A DNA stretch of 64,000 bases from Brevundimonas mediterranea (GCF_011064825.1 NZ_CP048751.1:3224001-3288000); one strand, 5' to 3'; numbered from the stretch's first letter, positions 20,027 to 30,124 are shown. Numbers and translations: made by a program. Notes: generated from the letters alone by a model not told the origin.

Positions 20027-20593
20027 ATGGATACGCCTGCGCACCAAGACGACAAGCCCGGCCGGGTCGCCTACCAGGGCGCGCCGGGGGCGTTCAGCCA
20101 CGAGGCCTGCACGGCCCTGCGGCCTTGGGACGTGGCCGTGCCCTTCGAGACCTTTGCAGCGGCCATTGAAGCGCTGAAGACCGGGGACTGCGACTGCGCC
20201 CTGATCCCGGTCGAGAACTCGTCCATCGGCGTGGTCGAACCGGCGGCGACCCTGGTGCGCGAATCCGGTCTCCCCGTGGTGGCGGAGGCCTGGCGGCCGA
20301 TCCGTCACGCGTTGATGGGCCTTGAGGGCGCCCGGATCGCCGATCTGAAACGGGTGCTCAGCCATCCCATCGCCCTGGCCCAGTGCGAACAGACGCTGAA
20401 GGGCATGAGGCTGAACGTGGTCGAGCATTTCGACACCGCCGGCGCCGCCCGCGACGTCGCCGAGGCCGGCGATCCGACCCAGGCGGCCGTAGCGCCGGTG
20501 GGCGCGGCGGAGGTCTATGGCCTGTCGATCCTGCGCAACGATCTTCAGGATTCCAGCGACAACCGGACGCGTTTCGTCCTTCTGGGCGTCTGA
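20027..20593 (+). CDS. pheA: Prephenate dehydratase, catalytic domain only
   Basis: A 188-residue protein that would decarboxylate and dehydrate prephenate to phenylpyruvate, the phenylalanine branch. Catalytic-domain motifs are complete: VAYQGAPGAFSHEA, LIPVENSSIGVV, SHPIALAQCEQTL, and the terminal NRTRF motif carrying the essential threonine. The usual C-terminal ACT domain that gives feedback inhibition by phenylalanine is absent: the protein ends six residues after NRTRF. The frame ends cleanly, so this is not an obvious truncation by mutation. The chorismate mutase is a separate gene downstream. Confidence 0.93.
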   Translation: MDTPAHQDDKPGRVAYQGAPGAFSHEACTALRPWDVAVPFETFAAAIEALKTGDCDCALIPVENSSIGVVEPAATLVRESGLPVVAEAWRPIRHALMGLEGARIADLKRVLSHPIALAQCEQTLKGMRLNVVEHFDTAGAARDVAEAGDPTQAAVAPVGAAEVYGLSILRNDLQDSSDNRTRFVLLGV

Positions 20594-20672
20594 AGGGCTT
20601 GACGGCGCACGGTCTTTGCGTGCTTTAAGGTCGCACGGATCGCAATCGATCCGCATAACCGGACCCGGACCC

Positions 20673-20774
20673 ATGTCCCGCCAGCGCGTTCTTTCTGTTT
20701 CCTTCGACCGTTCGCGCGCGGTTTCCGGCCTCTATTTCGGCTACGGCTTTTACGGCTTTCGATACGCCGGCTGA
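20673..20774 (+). CDS. Phe/Tyr-rich leader peptide, 33 residues
   Basis: ATG at 20673 to TGA at 20774 encodes 33 residues, starting MSRQRVLSVSFDRSRAVSG. The last 13 residues (LYFGYGFYGFRYAG region) contain three Phe and four Tyr codons. It sits 108 bases upstream of the chorismate mutase gene and just after pheA. The composition and position are those of an attenuator leader in which ribosome stalling reports charged tRNA-Phe and tRNA-Tyr. I infer this role; the downstream pairing options support it. Confidence 0.75.
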   Translation: MSRQRVLSVSFDRSRAVSGLYFGYGFYGFRYAG

Positions 20775-20783
20775 GGCGTCGGG

Positions 20784-20833
20784 CGCTCTTCGTCCCTGAC
20801 TGTCTCGCCGGCGACCGCTCTGGACCAGAGCGG
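20784..20833 (+). promoter_or_regulatory. Alternative hairpins downstream of the leader (attenuator-like)
   Basis: AGAGCG at 20827-20832 can pair with CGCTCT at 20816-20821 (extending to a 9-bp arm CCGCTCTGG/CCAGAGCGG at 20815-20833) or with an identical CGCTCT at 20784-20789, ten bases after the leader stop. The two pairings exclude each other. No U tract follows, so if it works it may act on translation or through Rho rather than as an intrinsic terminator. Confidence 0.5.
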
Positions 20834-20882
20834 CTGTCCGCCCCTGCACATCGAAATCCCCCTTTGCCGAAAGCCCGAACCC

Positions 20883-21641
20883 ATGCCCAATTCCAACGTC
20901 CAGCAAGTGTGGCCTGACGTGGTCGAACTGACCCCCGAACAACAGGCCTTGGCCGCCCTGCGCGCCGAGATCGACGCCATCGACGATCAGATCCTGGCCC
21001 TGTTCGAACAACGCCTCGCCGTCGCCGCCACCGTCGGCCGCGCCAAGGACGCCCCCACCGGCCCCCACACCAAGCTGCGCCCCGACCGCGAACAGACCGT
21101 TCTGTCGCGCATGCTGTCCAAGGCCCAGCCCGAGAACGCCGAAGCCGTCGAACACCTGTGGCGCGAAATCATCGGCTGGGGCCTGGCGCGCCAGGGGCGG
21201 CTCCAGGTCCAGGTCTGGGCGCCGATCGAGCCGACCCGCGCCTATGACGGCGCCCGGCTGCGTTTCGGCGCCGCCGCCGACATCAAGATGGTCCGCGACC
21301 CGCAAAAGGCCCTGGCCTTCGCCGCCGAGGGGCACGGGGTCGCCGTCCTGGCCATCAACACCGAGGACGCCTGGTGGATGGGTCTGCGTCGGGAATGGTC
21401 GATGCTGAGCGTGTTCGACGGTTACGGCGGAGAGACGCCGACGTCTCTGGCCGTGGGCAAGATCGACCCGCCGGCCCTGCCGAGAGGCCGCCGCGTCGTC
21501 GTCACCGCCGGCGGTGATGCGGGCGACGGCGGCGGCGCGCGTCGCTGGGGCCTGAACACCCACCACGGCTGGACCATCGCCCTGACCGAGGCGGAACTGA
21601 CGCCGGGCGAGGCGGAAGGCTGCGTCGGCGCGATCGGCTGA
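20883..21641 (+). CDS. Chorismate mutase (AroQ type) with a C-terminal extension
   Basis: Residues about 20-105 form an AroQ-type chorismate mutase (LAALRAEIDAIDDQILALFEQR, then VGRAKDAPTG and RPDREQTVLSRM), giving prephenate for the dehydratase upstream. The remaining roughly 140 residues are alpha/beta and contain AFAAEGHGVAVLAINTEDAWWMG; I do not recognise them as an ACT or dehydratase domain. This extension could carry the allosteric control that the ACT-less dehydratase lacks, but that is speculative. Expression is probably governed by the leader at 20673. Confidence 0.9.
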   Translation: MPNSNVQQVWPDVVELTPEQQALAALRAEIDAIDDQILALFEQRLAVAATVGRAKDAPTGPHTKLRPDREQTVLSRMLSKAQPENAEAVEHLWREIIGWGLARQGRLQVQVWAPIEPTRAYDGARLRFGAAADIKMVRDPQKALAFAAEGHGVAVLAINTEDAWWMGLRREWSMLSVFDGYGGETPTSLAVGKIDPPALPRGRRVVVTAGGDAGDGGGARRWGLNTHHGWTIALTEAELTPGEAEGCVGAIG

Positions 21642-21659
21642 CCGCGCCGACTAGAGCGC

Positions 21660-22568
21660 TCAGGAGGCGTGCGCCTTCTGGGCCTTGGTCAGTTCGATCA
21701 TCCCCTGGGCGGCGCCCATCTCCGGCACGATCTCTTTCGAACGGTCGGAGATGGCGTCGAACCGGGCCGCCACCTGTTCCGGCGCATCCTCGCCGGTGAT
21801 GTGGACGCCCTCGGTCAGGGTGACATAGGCGCGCTCGAACCCGCCGGCGCCGGCCGCCAGTATACAGCGGCTGGGGGCGTCCCGGCTGAGCAGATACAGC
21901 AGGCCCGGCGTGACCAACTCCGGCCCCAGGGCCTCAAGGGGCAGGGCGGCACCCAGGTCTTCGGTCATGCGCGTATGGGCGGTGGGCGCCAGGCAGTTGA
22001 CGCGAATGTCGTTCTTGGCCCCCTCGATCGACAGGGTCTGCATCAGACCCACCAGGGCCATCTTGGCCGCGCCATAGTTCGACTGGCCGAAATTGCCGTA
22101 CAACCCGGACGAGGAGGTGGTCATGACGATACGGCCGTAATTCTGAGCCCGCATGATCTCCCACACCGCCTTGGTGCAGTTGACCGCTCCCATCAGATGG
22201 ACGTCGACGACGAAGCGGAAATCCTCCAGCTCCATCTTGGCGAAACTCTTGTCCCGCAGCACCCCGGCGTTGTTGACCAGCAGGTCGACCCGGCCCCATT
22301 TCGCTACGGCCGCCTCGACCATGGCCTGAACGGCGGCGAAGTCGGTCACCGAGGCGGCATTGGCGATGGCCTCGCCGCCGGCCACCTCGATCTCGGCGAC
22401 CACGGCCTCGGCGGCGGTGGCCGAACCGCCCGAACCGTCGCGGGCGCCGCCCAGATCATTGACTACCACCCTGGCCCCGCGCGCCGCCAGGGCCAGGGCG
22501 TGTTCCCGCCCCAGACCGCCGCCCGCGCCCGTCACAATGGCCACCTGGCCGTCAAATCGGATCGTCAT
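21660..22568 (-). CDS. Short-chain dehydrogenase/reductase, 3-hydroxyacyl-CoA-dehydrogenase-like
   Basis: A 302-residue SDR: Rossmann motif VTGAGGGLGREHALALAARGARVVVNDLGG, NNAGVLRD, and the catalytic serine with SNYGAAKMALVGL (YxxxK). The NDLGGARDGSG segment and long C-terminal part resemble the dehydrogenase domain of peroxisomal multifunctional enzyme 2, which acts on 3-hydroxyacyl-CoA thioesters. Start chosen at MTIRFDGQVAIV, with a GGAGA site. It lies downstream of acs on the same strand with about 100 bases between. Confidence 0.85.
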   Translation of the reverse strand: MTIRFDGQVAIVTGAGGGLGREHALALAARGARVVVNDLGGARDGSGGSATAAEAVVAEIEVAGGEAIANAASVTDFAAVQAMVEAAVAKWGRVDLLVNNAGVLRDKSFAKMELEDFRFVVDVHLMGAVNCTKAVWEIMRAQNYGRIVMTTSSSGLYGNFGQSNYGAAKMALVGLMQTLSIEGAKNDIRVNCLAPTAHTRMTEDLGAALPLEALGPELVTPGLLYLLSRDAPSRCILAAGAGGFERAYVTLTEGVHITGEDAPEQVAARFDAISDRSKEIVPEMGAAQGMIELTKAQKAHAS

Positions 22569-22670
22569 CTCGTCGTCTCCACCCAAGGCCTGAGGCGTTC
22601 GGCTCCAGGGCCGGCCCCTTGGTCCGGTTTTGACGAGACTGGAGGCGGCGCACAAGCCCGGCCGGCGTGC

Positions 22671-24623
22671 TCAGCCCGCGCGGTTCTGGACCAGATCCTC
22701 GACGACCGACGGATCGGCCAGGGTCGAGGTGTCGCCCAGCGCCCCAATCTCGTTCTCGGCGATCTTGCGCAGGATGCGGCGCATGATCTTGCCCGACCGG
22801 GTCTTGGGCAGGCCGGGGGCCCACTGGATCACGTCGGGCGTGGCGATCGGACCGATCTCGCGGCGGACATGGGCCCCCAGGGCCTTGCGCAGATCCTCGG
22901 TCGCCTCGACCCCCTTGTTCAGGGTGACATAGGCGTAGATGCCCTGGCCCTTGATGTCGTGGGGATAGCCGACCACGGCCGCCTCGGCGACATCGTCGTG
23001 CAGCACCAGGGCGCTCTCGATCTCGGCCGTGCCCATCCGGTGGCCCGAGACATTGATGACGTCATCGACCCGGCCGGTGATCCAGTAATAGCCGTCCTGA
23101 TCCCGGCGGCAGCCGTCGCCGGTGAAATACCGGCCCGGGTAGGTCGAGAAATAGGTGTCGAAGAAGCGCTGGTCGTCGCCATAGACGGTGCGCATCTGGC
23201 CCGGCCAGCTGTCGGTGATGCACAGATTGCCCGAGACGGCCCCGACCAGTTCCTGGCCTTCGGCATCGACGATCTGCAGTTCGACGCCGGGCAGGGGCAG
23301 GGTGGCCGAGCCGGGCTTCAGGTCGGTGGCGCCGGGCAGGGGGGTGATCAGATGCCCGCCGGTTTCGGTCTGCCACCAGGTGTCCACGACGGGGCAGCGG
23401 CCGTCTCCGACCACCTCGTGATACCAGCGCCAGGCCTCCGGATTGATCGGTTCGCCGACCGTGCCGAGCACCCGCAGCGACTTGCGCGAGGTCGCCTTCA
23501 CGGGCGCCTCGCCTTCGCGCATCAGGGCGCGAAGGGCCGTGGGGGCGGTGTAGAAGGCCTCGACCTTGTGCTTGTCCACCACCTGCCAGAAACGGCTGGC
23601 GTCGGGGTAGTTTGGCACGCCTTCGAACATCAGGGTGGTCGCCGCATTCGCCAGCGGCCCATAGACCAGATACGAGTGGCCCGTTACCCAGCCCACGTCG
23701 GCGGTGCACCAGAAGACCTCGCCGGGACGATAGTCGAAGGTCAGCTCATGGGTCCAGGCGGCCCAGAACAGGTAGCCGCCGGTCGTGTGAAGAACGCCTT
23801 TCGGCTTTCCTGTGGAACCTGAGGTGTAGAGGATAAACAACGGATCTTCCGCGTTCATCGGCTCGGGCGGGCATTCGGTCGCGGCCTTGGCGGCCTCGAC
23901 GGCGTAATCCACGTCGCGGCCTTCGATCATCGGCACGTCGGCGCCGGTGCGGCGGATGACCAGGACGGTGTCGACCTTCACCTTCTCCAGGGCCGCATCG
24001 ACATTGGCCTTCAGCGGCACGATCTTGCCGCCCCGCACGCCCTCGTCGGCGGTGATGACCAGGGTGGAGCCGCAGTCCTCGATCCGGCCGCACAGGCTGT
24101 CGGGCGAGAAGCCGCCGAAGACCACGGAATGGACCGCCCCGATGCGGGCGCAGGCCAGCATGGCGTAGGCGGCCTCGGGGATCATCGGCATATAGATGGT
24201 GATCCGGTCGCCCTTCCTGGCGCCATGCGCCTTCAGCACATTGGCCATGCGGCAGACTTCGTCGTGCAGCCGGCCATAGGTGATGTGCTGGCTGTCCGCC
24301 GGATCGTCGCCTTCCCAGATGATGGCAGTCTCGTCCTGGCGATGGGGCAGGTGGCGGTCGATGCAGTTGGCGGCGACGTTCAGGACGCCGTCCTCGAACC
24401 AGCGGATGCGGAAATCTTCCTTCTTGAAGGAGACGTCCTTGATCTTGGTCGGTGCCTTGATCCAGTCGAGGCGCTGGGCCTGCTCGGACCAGAAGGCTTC
24501 GGGCGTCTCGCGCGCCGCAACCCGCGCCGCCTCATAGGCCTGCCGGTCCATGTGGGCACGGGCGGCGAAGTCTGCGGGAACGGGGTAGAGTTCGGAATCG
24601 GGCACGCGAGACGTCTCCAGCAT
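22671..24623 (-). CDS. acs: Acetyl-CoA synthetase
   Basis: A 650-residue AMP-forming ligase activating acetate to acetyl-CoA. Visible motifs are the P-loop-like [67 protein letters not shown], and the conserved lysine region [14 protein letters not shown], which is the acetylation-controlled site in this family. Length is normal. The gene begins two bases after the stop of the porin gene, so the two form an operon whose promoter lies in front of the porin, facing the LuxR-type regulator. Confidence 0.97.
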   Translation of the reverse strand: MLETSRVPDSELYPVPADFAARAHMDRQAYEAARVAARETPEAFWSEQAQRLDWIKAPTKIKDVSFKKEDFRIRWFEDGVLNVAANCIDRHLPHRQDETAIIWEGDDPADSQHITYGRLHDEVCRMANVLKAHGARKGDRITIYMPMIPEAAYAMLACARIGAVHSVVFGGFSPDSLCGRIEDCGSTLVITADEGVRGGKIVPLKANVDAALEKVKVDTVLVIRRTGADVPMIEGRDVDYAVEAAKAATECPPEPMNAEDPLFILYTSGSTGKPKGVLHTTGGYLFWAAWTHELTFDYRPGEVFWCTADVGWVTGHSYLVYGPLANAATTLMFEGVPNYPDASRFWQVVDKHKVEAFYTAPTALRALMREGEAPVKATSRKSLRVLGTVGEPINPEAWRWYHEVVGDGRCPVVDTWWQTETGGHLITPLPGATDLKPGSATLPLPGVELQIVDAEGQELVGAVSGNLCITDSWPGQMRTVYGDDQRFFDTYFSTYPGRYFTGDGCRRDQDGYYWITGRVDDVINVSGHRMGTAEIESALVLHDDVAEAAVVGYPHDIKGQGIYAYVTLNKGVEATEDLRKALGAHVRREIGPIATPDVIQWAPGLPKTRSGKIMRRILRKIAENEIGALGDTSTLADPSVVEDLVQNRAG

Positions 24624-24625
24624 TT

Positions 24626-25975
24626 TCAGAATCCGTATTTGGCGAACAGGATCAGTCGGGTCATGTCGCCGCTCGCGCCGGATTCGATTTCGCGATCAGC
24701 GAACATCAGCTCGGCCCCCACATCAAACGCCGTAACGGGCGACCAGATCAAGTTGGCGTGGATGCTCTGGGCGGACCGGTTGACGGCCAGACCGGTCACG
24801 CTGGTGTCGTTGTCCACCTTCTGGGCCGACCAGATCAGGCTGGAGCGCCAGCCGGGCGCCCAGACGTGACGATAGGCGGCGAAGCCGGCGACGACGCCGA
24901 TCGCATCCAGTTCGCCCGAGGCGTCCAGCACCGCGTCGTTGGAGAAGTTCAGCCCCACATAACGGCCGATGCCTTCGCCGCCCGTCACCATCAGTCGGAG
25001 GTCGTCCTTGGCCCCGACCTTGATCTTGGTCGAGGCGGACAGGCCCCAGCCCGTGGCGGTGGAATCGATGTCCGTCGCCGGGTTCTGATATTTCAGCTGA
25101 CGCAACAGACCGGCGAACTGCAGATCCCCCCACGGCTGCGCCACGGCGTAGCGGGCGGTGAAGTCCGGAAGACTGCTGTCGTCGGCGATGATCCGTGCTC
25201 CGCCGCTGAACGGGGTGACGGTCGTCTCGGGGTTCTCGACCGAGATCGAGAAGGGTCCGCGCGTGTATCGCACCTGAACCTGGCGGGCGAAGACCGTGCC
25301 CTCGGCCGCGCCGATGAAGTCGGCGGATTCCGGTAGGACGGCGGTGTTCTGGAAATTGGTCCACTCCTGGCCGATCAGCCAGTTGTCGATGGTGACGAAG
25401 GCGCGGCGCAGGGCCGGGTTGGCCGGGCTGGTGGTGCGCTGGTCCGCCGTGCCGGGCAGGGTCTGGAAGTCCATCTCGAGCCGCGTGCCGACCTTGTGGC
25501 CGCCGACCAGACCGTCCGTCGTCAACCAGAAGCGGGTCTGGCGGGCGTTGAAGTCGGTCGCCGTATCCTCGTCGGCGCCGCCGATGGGAATGGAGCCGGG
25601 AATGTGGAATTCGCGCAGGGCGTCGCCGTTGGCCGGATCGCCGCCGGAATAGTTCGAGGCCGAGGCGTCGACCTTGACGAAGCCGCCGAACTTCACCGTG
25701 TGGTCGCCGATGCGGAAGCCGTCGCTGGGCGCGGCCGCCTGCTGGACCGGGGGCGGGGGGGCAGGACGGGTCTCCAGCCGGATGATGTCCTGCTGCTGCG
25801 CCGCCTGCTGGGTGCGGGCGGCGACGACTTCGGACTTGAGGCTGTTCAACTCGGCTTCGAGCTGGGCGATACGGGCTTCGAGCGCGGCCTGGGCGTCCTG
25901 GGCGAAGGCGGCGCCGGGCGCGAGAATCATGGCCGCAGCCACGCACCCGCCCAGAAGACTGGACTTGATCATCAT
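24626..25975 (-). CDS. DcaP-like outer-membrane porin
   Basis: About 449 residues with a signal peptide ([20 protein letters not shown], cleaved near AFA-QD), then a short coiled coil ([20 protein letters not shown]), a Pro-rich linker, and a beta-barrel domain beginning [20 protein letters not shown] and ending with an aromatic residue (KYGF), as outer-membrane porins do. This layout matches trimeric DcaP-family channels for small carboxylates. The start has a GGAGG site. Directly upstream of acs in one operon, it probably admits acetate or related acids across the outer membrane. Confidence 0.85.
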   Translation of the reverse strand: MMIKSSLLGGCVAAAMILAPGAAFAQDAQAALEARIAQLEAELNSLKSEVVAARTQQAAQQQDIIRLETRPAPPPPVQQAAAPSDGFRIGDHTVKFGGFVKVDASASNYSGGDPANGDALREFHIPGSIPIGGADEDTATDFNARQTRFWLTTDGLVGGHKVGTRLEMDFQTLPGTADQRTTSPANPALRRAFVTIDNWLIGQEWTNFQNTAVLPESADFIGAAEGTVFARQVQVRYTRGPFSISVENPETTVTPFSGGARIIADDSSLPDFTARYAVAQPWGDLQFAGLLRQLKYQNPATDIDSTATGWGLSASTKIKVGAKDDLRLMVTGGEGIGRYVGLNFSNDAVLDASGELDAIGVVAGFAAYRHVWAPGWRSSLIWSAQKVDNDTSVTGLAVNRSAQSIHANLIWSPVTAFDVGAELMFADREIESGASGDMTRLILFAKYGF

Positions 25976-26050
25976 GGTTCCTCCCGCGCCCATCTGATGC
26001 GGGCGTCCTGCGTGAACCTTTCCTTTTGGGCCGTAGGCGGCCATTAGCCA

Positions 26051-26076
26051 TTGGTCTAGTTTCGACCAAAGTCGAA
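26051..26076. promoter_or_regulatory. Overlapping inverted repeats in the porin-acs / LuxR regulator intergenic region
   Basis: TTGGTC-N7-GACCAA (26051-26069) overlaps TTCGAC-CAAA-GTCGAA (26061-26076). The minus-strand core GACTTTGGTCGAA (26061-26073) recurs exactly at 32006-32018, in front of the MHS transporter gene. It lies about 85-100 bases upstream of the porin start, a suitable place for an activator. The adjacent LuxR-type regulator is the likely binder. Confidence 0.6.
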
Positions 26077-26135
26077 CCACGCCATGCTGTCGACGACGCG
26101 GCCGACAAGCATGCCGTGCAAGGGAAGGACGCCTT

Positions 26136-26747
26136 ATGGATCGTATCGTCGTCGCCGACGATCACCCGCTGTTTCGCGCCGCGCTGCGTTCGGCCGTCGA
26201 CAAGGCCGCGCCAGGGGTGCGGATCGACGAATGCGCCAGTCTGGCCGAAGCCCGAACCGCCCTGAACATCGGGGGGGTCGATCTGCTGCTGCTGGACCTG
26301 AAACTGTCGGACAGCGAGGGCATGGCGGGTCTGGCCGCCATCCGCGCCGAACATCCGACCGTGCCGGTCGCCGTGGTCTCGGCCAGTGAAGACGCCACGG
26401 TCGTGCGCCACGCCCTGGGTCTGGGCGCCGCCGGCTTCATTCCCAAGTCGGCAAGTCTTCCGGAGATGGTCGAGGCCATCGCCGCCATCCTGGCCGGCGA
26501 CGGCTGGGCGCCGGAGACGCCGGACGTCGCGGACGACGACCTGCCGGCGCGGGTCGCCAGCCTGACGCCGTCGCAGTTGCGTATCCTCGAAGGCCTGAAG
26601 GCCGGCCGCCTGAACAAGCAGATCGCCTTCGACCTCGGCGTGTCCGAGGCCACGATCAAGGCGCATCTGACCAGCGTCTTCCGCAAACTGGGGGTCCATA
26701 ACCGCACCCAGGCGGTGATCCTGGCCAAACAGATGGACCCCTCCTAG
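26136..26747 (+). CDS. LuxR/NarL-family response regulator, CrbR-like
   Basis: A 203-residue two-domain regulator: receiver with Asp8/Asp9, phospho-acceptor Asp54 in LLLLDLKLSD and Lys104 in FIPKSAS; then a LuxR helix-turn-helix at about residues 140-200 (LTPSQLRILEGLKAGRLNKQ, SEATIKAHLTSVFRKLGVHN). It is convergent and overlapping by four bases with the SLC5-fused hybrid kinase gene. In Vibrio and Pseudomonas the equivalent pair CrbS/CrbR (MxtR/ErdR) activates acs, which sits next door here, so the same role is likely. Confidence 0.88.
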   Translation: MDRIVVADDHPLFRAALRSAVDKAAPGVRIDECASLAEARTALNIGGVDLLLLDLKLSDSEGMAGLAAIRAEHPTVPVAVVSASEDATVVRHALGLGAAGFIPKSASLPEMVEAIAAILAGDGWAPETPDVADDDLPARVASLTPSQLRILEGLKAGRLNKQIAFDLGVSEATIKAHLTSVFRKLGVHNRTQAVILAKQMDPS

Positions 26748-29700
26748 CTCGACAGGAAGGCCTTCAGGGTCGCTGGCTTGATCGGCTTGGGCAGCAGCAC
26801 GGCCCCGGCGGCGGCGGCCTTTTCGTTCAGCCCGTCCCGGGTGTCGGCCGTGACCAGGGCGATCCGGCGCACCCCGCGCGGCCGCAGCCAGTCGATGACG
26901 GCGAATCCGTCCGGCCCGTCGCCCAGGTGCAGATCGACGACGGCGGCGTCGAACGGTCCTTGCGCGGCCATGGCCGCCTCGACCCCAGAGACCAGGGTGG
27001 GGCGCGCGCCCCAGCGGGTCAGCAGGGCGTTCAGCGCGTCCAGGATCACCGGCTCGTTGTCCACGCACAGGACGCGCAGACCGGCCAGGGGCAGGCGGAC
27101 CTCATGCGTGGGCGCGGTCTCGACGACCCGATCCGGCGGGCTGCGCGGCACAGTGATGCGGAAGATGGTGCCGCGCCCGAAGCGGGAGTTCAGCTCCAGC
27201 GGATGGTCCAGCAGGCTGGACAAGCGGCGCACGATAGCCAGACCCAGTCCGGCGCCCGGCTCGTCGACAGGGGCGCCGGGCAGGCGCACGAACTCGCCGA
27301 ACACCATCTCCTGTTCCGCATCGGGGATGCCGCGTCCGGTGTCGCAGACCAGCAGCCGCACGGCGTCGCCGCTCCGCCTCGCCCCGACCAGCACCCGACC
27401 GGCGTCCGTATAGCGGATGGCGTTGGCGATCAGGTTCTGCAGCATGGACCGCAGCAGATCCCGGTCGGACGAGACCCACAGGCGGCTGGGCACAAGGGTC
27501 AGAACCAGTCCCTTGGCCTCGGCCACCGGCGCATATTCGCGTCTCAGTTCGTCGAACAGACCGTCCAGCGACAGGCGGGTCACGGCCGCCTTGACCCCGC
27601 CGGCCTCCAGCTTGGACAGGTTCAGCAGAGCGGTCAGCAGGCGGTGGGCGCTGTCGATGGCGCGGTCGGCGTTGACGGCCAGGGTGCGGCTGGTCGGTTC
27701 GGCCCCGGGGCCGGAAACCGCCGGCTCCTCCTTCAGGGCGGCGATGAACAGGCGCGCGGCGTGCAGGGGCTGCAGCAGGTCATGACTGGCGGCGGCCAGG
27801 AAACGGGTCTTGGACGCCGTCGCGTCCTCCGCCACGCGCCGGGCTTCGTCCAGACGGGCGGTGCGGTCGGCCACGCGGGCTTCCAGACGTTCGTTGGCTT
27901 CTTCCAGCTGACGGGCGGCCCGGCGCAGGGCGGTGATGTCGGTGTAGCTGGTGACATAGCCGCCGCCGGGGATGGGGGCGCCGGAGGACCGCAAGACCCG
28001 GCCGTCGGGCTGGCGCCGTTCGTGGTCGTGCGGGATACGCCGGCTCAGGGCCTCCAGTCGGCGCTCCACCCAGGCCTCGATATCGTCCGGGCTCTCGCCG
28101 CGCTCGGCGTTCAGCCGATAGATGCTGGCGATCGACAGGCCGACATGGACGAAGCCAACGGGCAGGCCGAACATCTCGACATAACGGCGATTCCAAGCGG
28201 TTACACGTAGATCTTCGTCCACCACAATCACGCCCTGGTCGATATTGTCCAGGGTGGTCTGCAGCAGGTCGCGGCTGAACTGCACGGCCTGGGAGGCCTC
28301 GTCCAGCATCCGCACGACATCCTCTGGCGCACGACCGCCGCCGGCCAGGGCGGCGGCGATGACCCGCCGCGCCGAGGCCGCGCCGATGGCGCCGGCCAGC
28401 ATCCGTTCGGCGGCCCGGGCGAGGGCGGCGTCGGCCGGGTCGGCGTCGCGAAGCCGGATGTCGGTCTCCGCGCTCCAGGCGGCGAAGGCCCGTTCGGCCC
28501 GCTCGTCGCCGATGAAGCGCGCGACCAAGGCGCGCAGGTCGCCGACCGAGGCGCCGGACGGCGATGGCTTCGACTCCAGCCAGTCCGGCCCCAGCCGATC
28601 CACGAAGGCCCGCGCCTGCACCCGATCAATCAGACGCGGCTGGGCGAAACGCGACACCCCGACATAGGCGACGAGGTTCAGCCCCAGGCTGACGAAGACG
28701 CCCAGAGCCAGCGGATCCTTCACCCCCATCATGACATGCAGATGCCAGGGGGCGCCGGGCGCCAGCTGGGGCAGCGCCAGCATGACGATCCACACGAAAA
28801 CCCCGACGCTCATGCCCGCCAGAGCGCCATGGGCATGCCCGCCGCGCCACAGCACAGCCCCGAACAGGGACGGCGCCAACTGGGCCATGGCGGCGAAGGA
28901 CACCAGACCCATGGCGGCCAGCCCGCGAGACTGGTCCGTCGCCTGATAATAAAGCCAGGCCAGCAGAAGCACGGCGACGATGGCGCCGCGCCGCACCTGC
29001 AGGATCGTGCCGGCCATGTCCGACGAGTCGCCTCTGACCCGCCATCGGTCACGGGCCAGGAAGGGCAGGATCAGACTGTTGGAGACCATGGCCGACAGGG
29101 CCACGGCCTCGACGATCACCATGGCCGTGGCGGCAGAGAAGCCGCCGACAAACACGATGGCCGTCAACCAGGACTCACCCCGCCCGAACGGCAGGGCCAG
29201 CACCAGAAGATCGGGGTTCGCCGCCGGCGCGAACAGGGCCCCCGCCGCGACTAGGGGCAGGACGGCCAGGCTGGTCAGAAGAAGATAGATCGGAAAGATC
29301 CAGCGGGCCTTCTTCACGTCCGCCGGCTGGGCGCCCTCGACGAAGGCGACGTGGAACTGGCGCGGCAGGCAGAAGATGGCCAGGGTCGAGACCAGGGTGA
29401 TGGCCGTGAAGCGCGGCGTGATCTCGGGCGGCGAGGCGAGGGCGCCCAGTCCCTCGATGATACGCGGGGTCGATCCATCATGGATCAGCAGGACCAGGGC
29501 GAAGATCGCCACGAACAACAGGGCGCCCAGTTTGACCAGGGACTCCAGGCCGATGGCCTGGATCAGACCGCGATTATGTTCGGTCAGGTCCGGGCGTCGG
29601 GCGCCGAACAGGATGGCGAACCCCGCCAGAACCCCGGCCAGCGCCAGAACAGTCAGCCGTTCTCCCCCCGCCACCGGCGTGCCCGCCGTCAGAAGGGCGC

Positions 29701-30124
29701 CGGCCATCGACAGGGATTTCAGTTGCAGGGCGATATAGGGCAGGGAGCCCAGGATGGCCACGATGGTGACCGCGGCGCCCAAGGTCTGGCTCTTGCCGTA
29801 GCGCGACGCCACGAAGTCCGCCATCGACCCCACGTTCTCGCGCCGGGCGGCGGCGGCTATGCGTCGCCATAGGGGGAAGAGCAGGGTCAGACCGATCACG
29901 GGTCCGATATAGATGGGCAGATACTCCCACCCGTCGCGGGCAGCGGTGCCGACCGCCCCATAATAGGTCCAGGATGTGCAGTAGATCGCCAGCGACAGGG
30001 CGTAGACCCAGGGCGCCAGCGAGCGGCCCCGCGCCTGCGCCGCAGGCCGCTCCTGCCACCAGGCGACGGCGAACAGGATCGCCATATAGCCGGCCACGAG
30101 GCCGAGGATCACCAGGCTGAACAT
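26744..30124 (-). CDS. SLC5-fused hybrid sensor histidine kinase, CrbS-like
   Basis: A 1126-residue inner-membrane protein. Residues about 1-500 form some 13 membrane segments of the sodium:solute symporter fold (e.g. IYCTSWTYYGAVGTAARDGW, GFSAATAMVIVEAVALS). A PAS domain follows (VIVVDEDLRVTAWNRRYVEM), a coiled coil, the kinase core with His781 in ASHDLLQPLHAAR, ATP-binding NAIRYT and DTGRGIP, and a C-terminal receiver with its aspartate near residue 1063 (AAVVDLHLGDG). CrbS-type proteins sense acetate or its uptake and phosphorylate CrbR. Its neighbours (acs, porin, LuxR regulator, transporter) support acetate or short-chain acid sensing. Confidence 0.92.
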   Translation of the reverse strand: MFSLVILGLVAGYMAILFAVAWWQERPAAQARGRSLAPWVYALSLAIYCTSWTYYGAVGTAARDGWEYLPIYIGPVIGLTLLFPLWRRIAAAARRENVGSMADFVASRYGKSQTLGAAVTIVAILGSLPYIALQLKSLSMAGALLTAGTPVAGGERLTVLALAGVLAGFAILFGARRPDLTEHNRGLIQAIGLESLVKLGALLFVAIFALVLLIHDGSTPRIIEGLGALASPPEITPRFTAITLVSTLAIFCLPRQFHVAFVEGAQPADVKKARWIFPIYLLLTSLAVLPLVAAGALFAPAANPDLLVLALPFGRGESWLTAIVFVGGFSAATAMVIVEAVALSAMVSNSLILPFLARDRWRVRGDSSDMAGTILQVRRGAIVAVLLLAWLYYQATDQSRGLAAMGLVSFAAMAQLAPSLFGAVLWRGGHAHGALAGMSVGVFVWIVMLALPQLAPGAPWHLHVMMGVKDPLALGVFVSLGLNLVAYVGVSRFAQPRLIDRVQARAFVDRLGPDWLESKPSPSGASVGDLRALVARFIGDERAERAFAAWSAETDIRLRDADPADAALARAAERMLAGAIGAASARRVIAAALAGGGRAPEDVVRMLDEASQAVQFSRDLLQTTLDNIDQGVIVVDEDLRVTAWNRRYVEMFGLPVGFVHVGLSIASIYRLNAERGESPDDIEAWVERRLEALSRRIPHDHERRQPDGRVLRSSGAPIPGGGYVTSYTDITALRRAARQLEEANERLEARVADRTARLDEARRVAEDATASKTRFLAAASHDLLQPLHAARLFIAALKEEPAVSGPGAEPTSRTLAVNADRAIDSAHRLLTALLNLSKLEAGGVKAAVTRLSLDGLFDELRREYAPVAEAKGLVLTLVPSRLWVSSDRDLLRSMLQNLIANAIRYTDAGRVLVGARRSGDAVRLLVCDTGRGIPDAEQEMVFGEFVRLPGAPVDEPGAGLGLAIVRRLSSLLDHPLELNSRFGRGTIFRITVPRSPPDRVVETAPTHEVRLPLAGLRVLCVDNEPVILDALNALLTRWGARPTLVSGVEAAMAAQGPFDAAVVDLHLGDGPDGFAVIDWLRPRGVRRIALVTADTRDGLNEKAAAAGAVLLPKPIKPATLKAFLSS

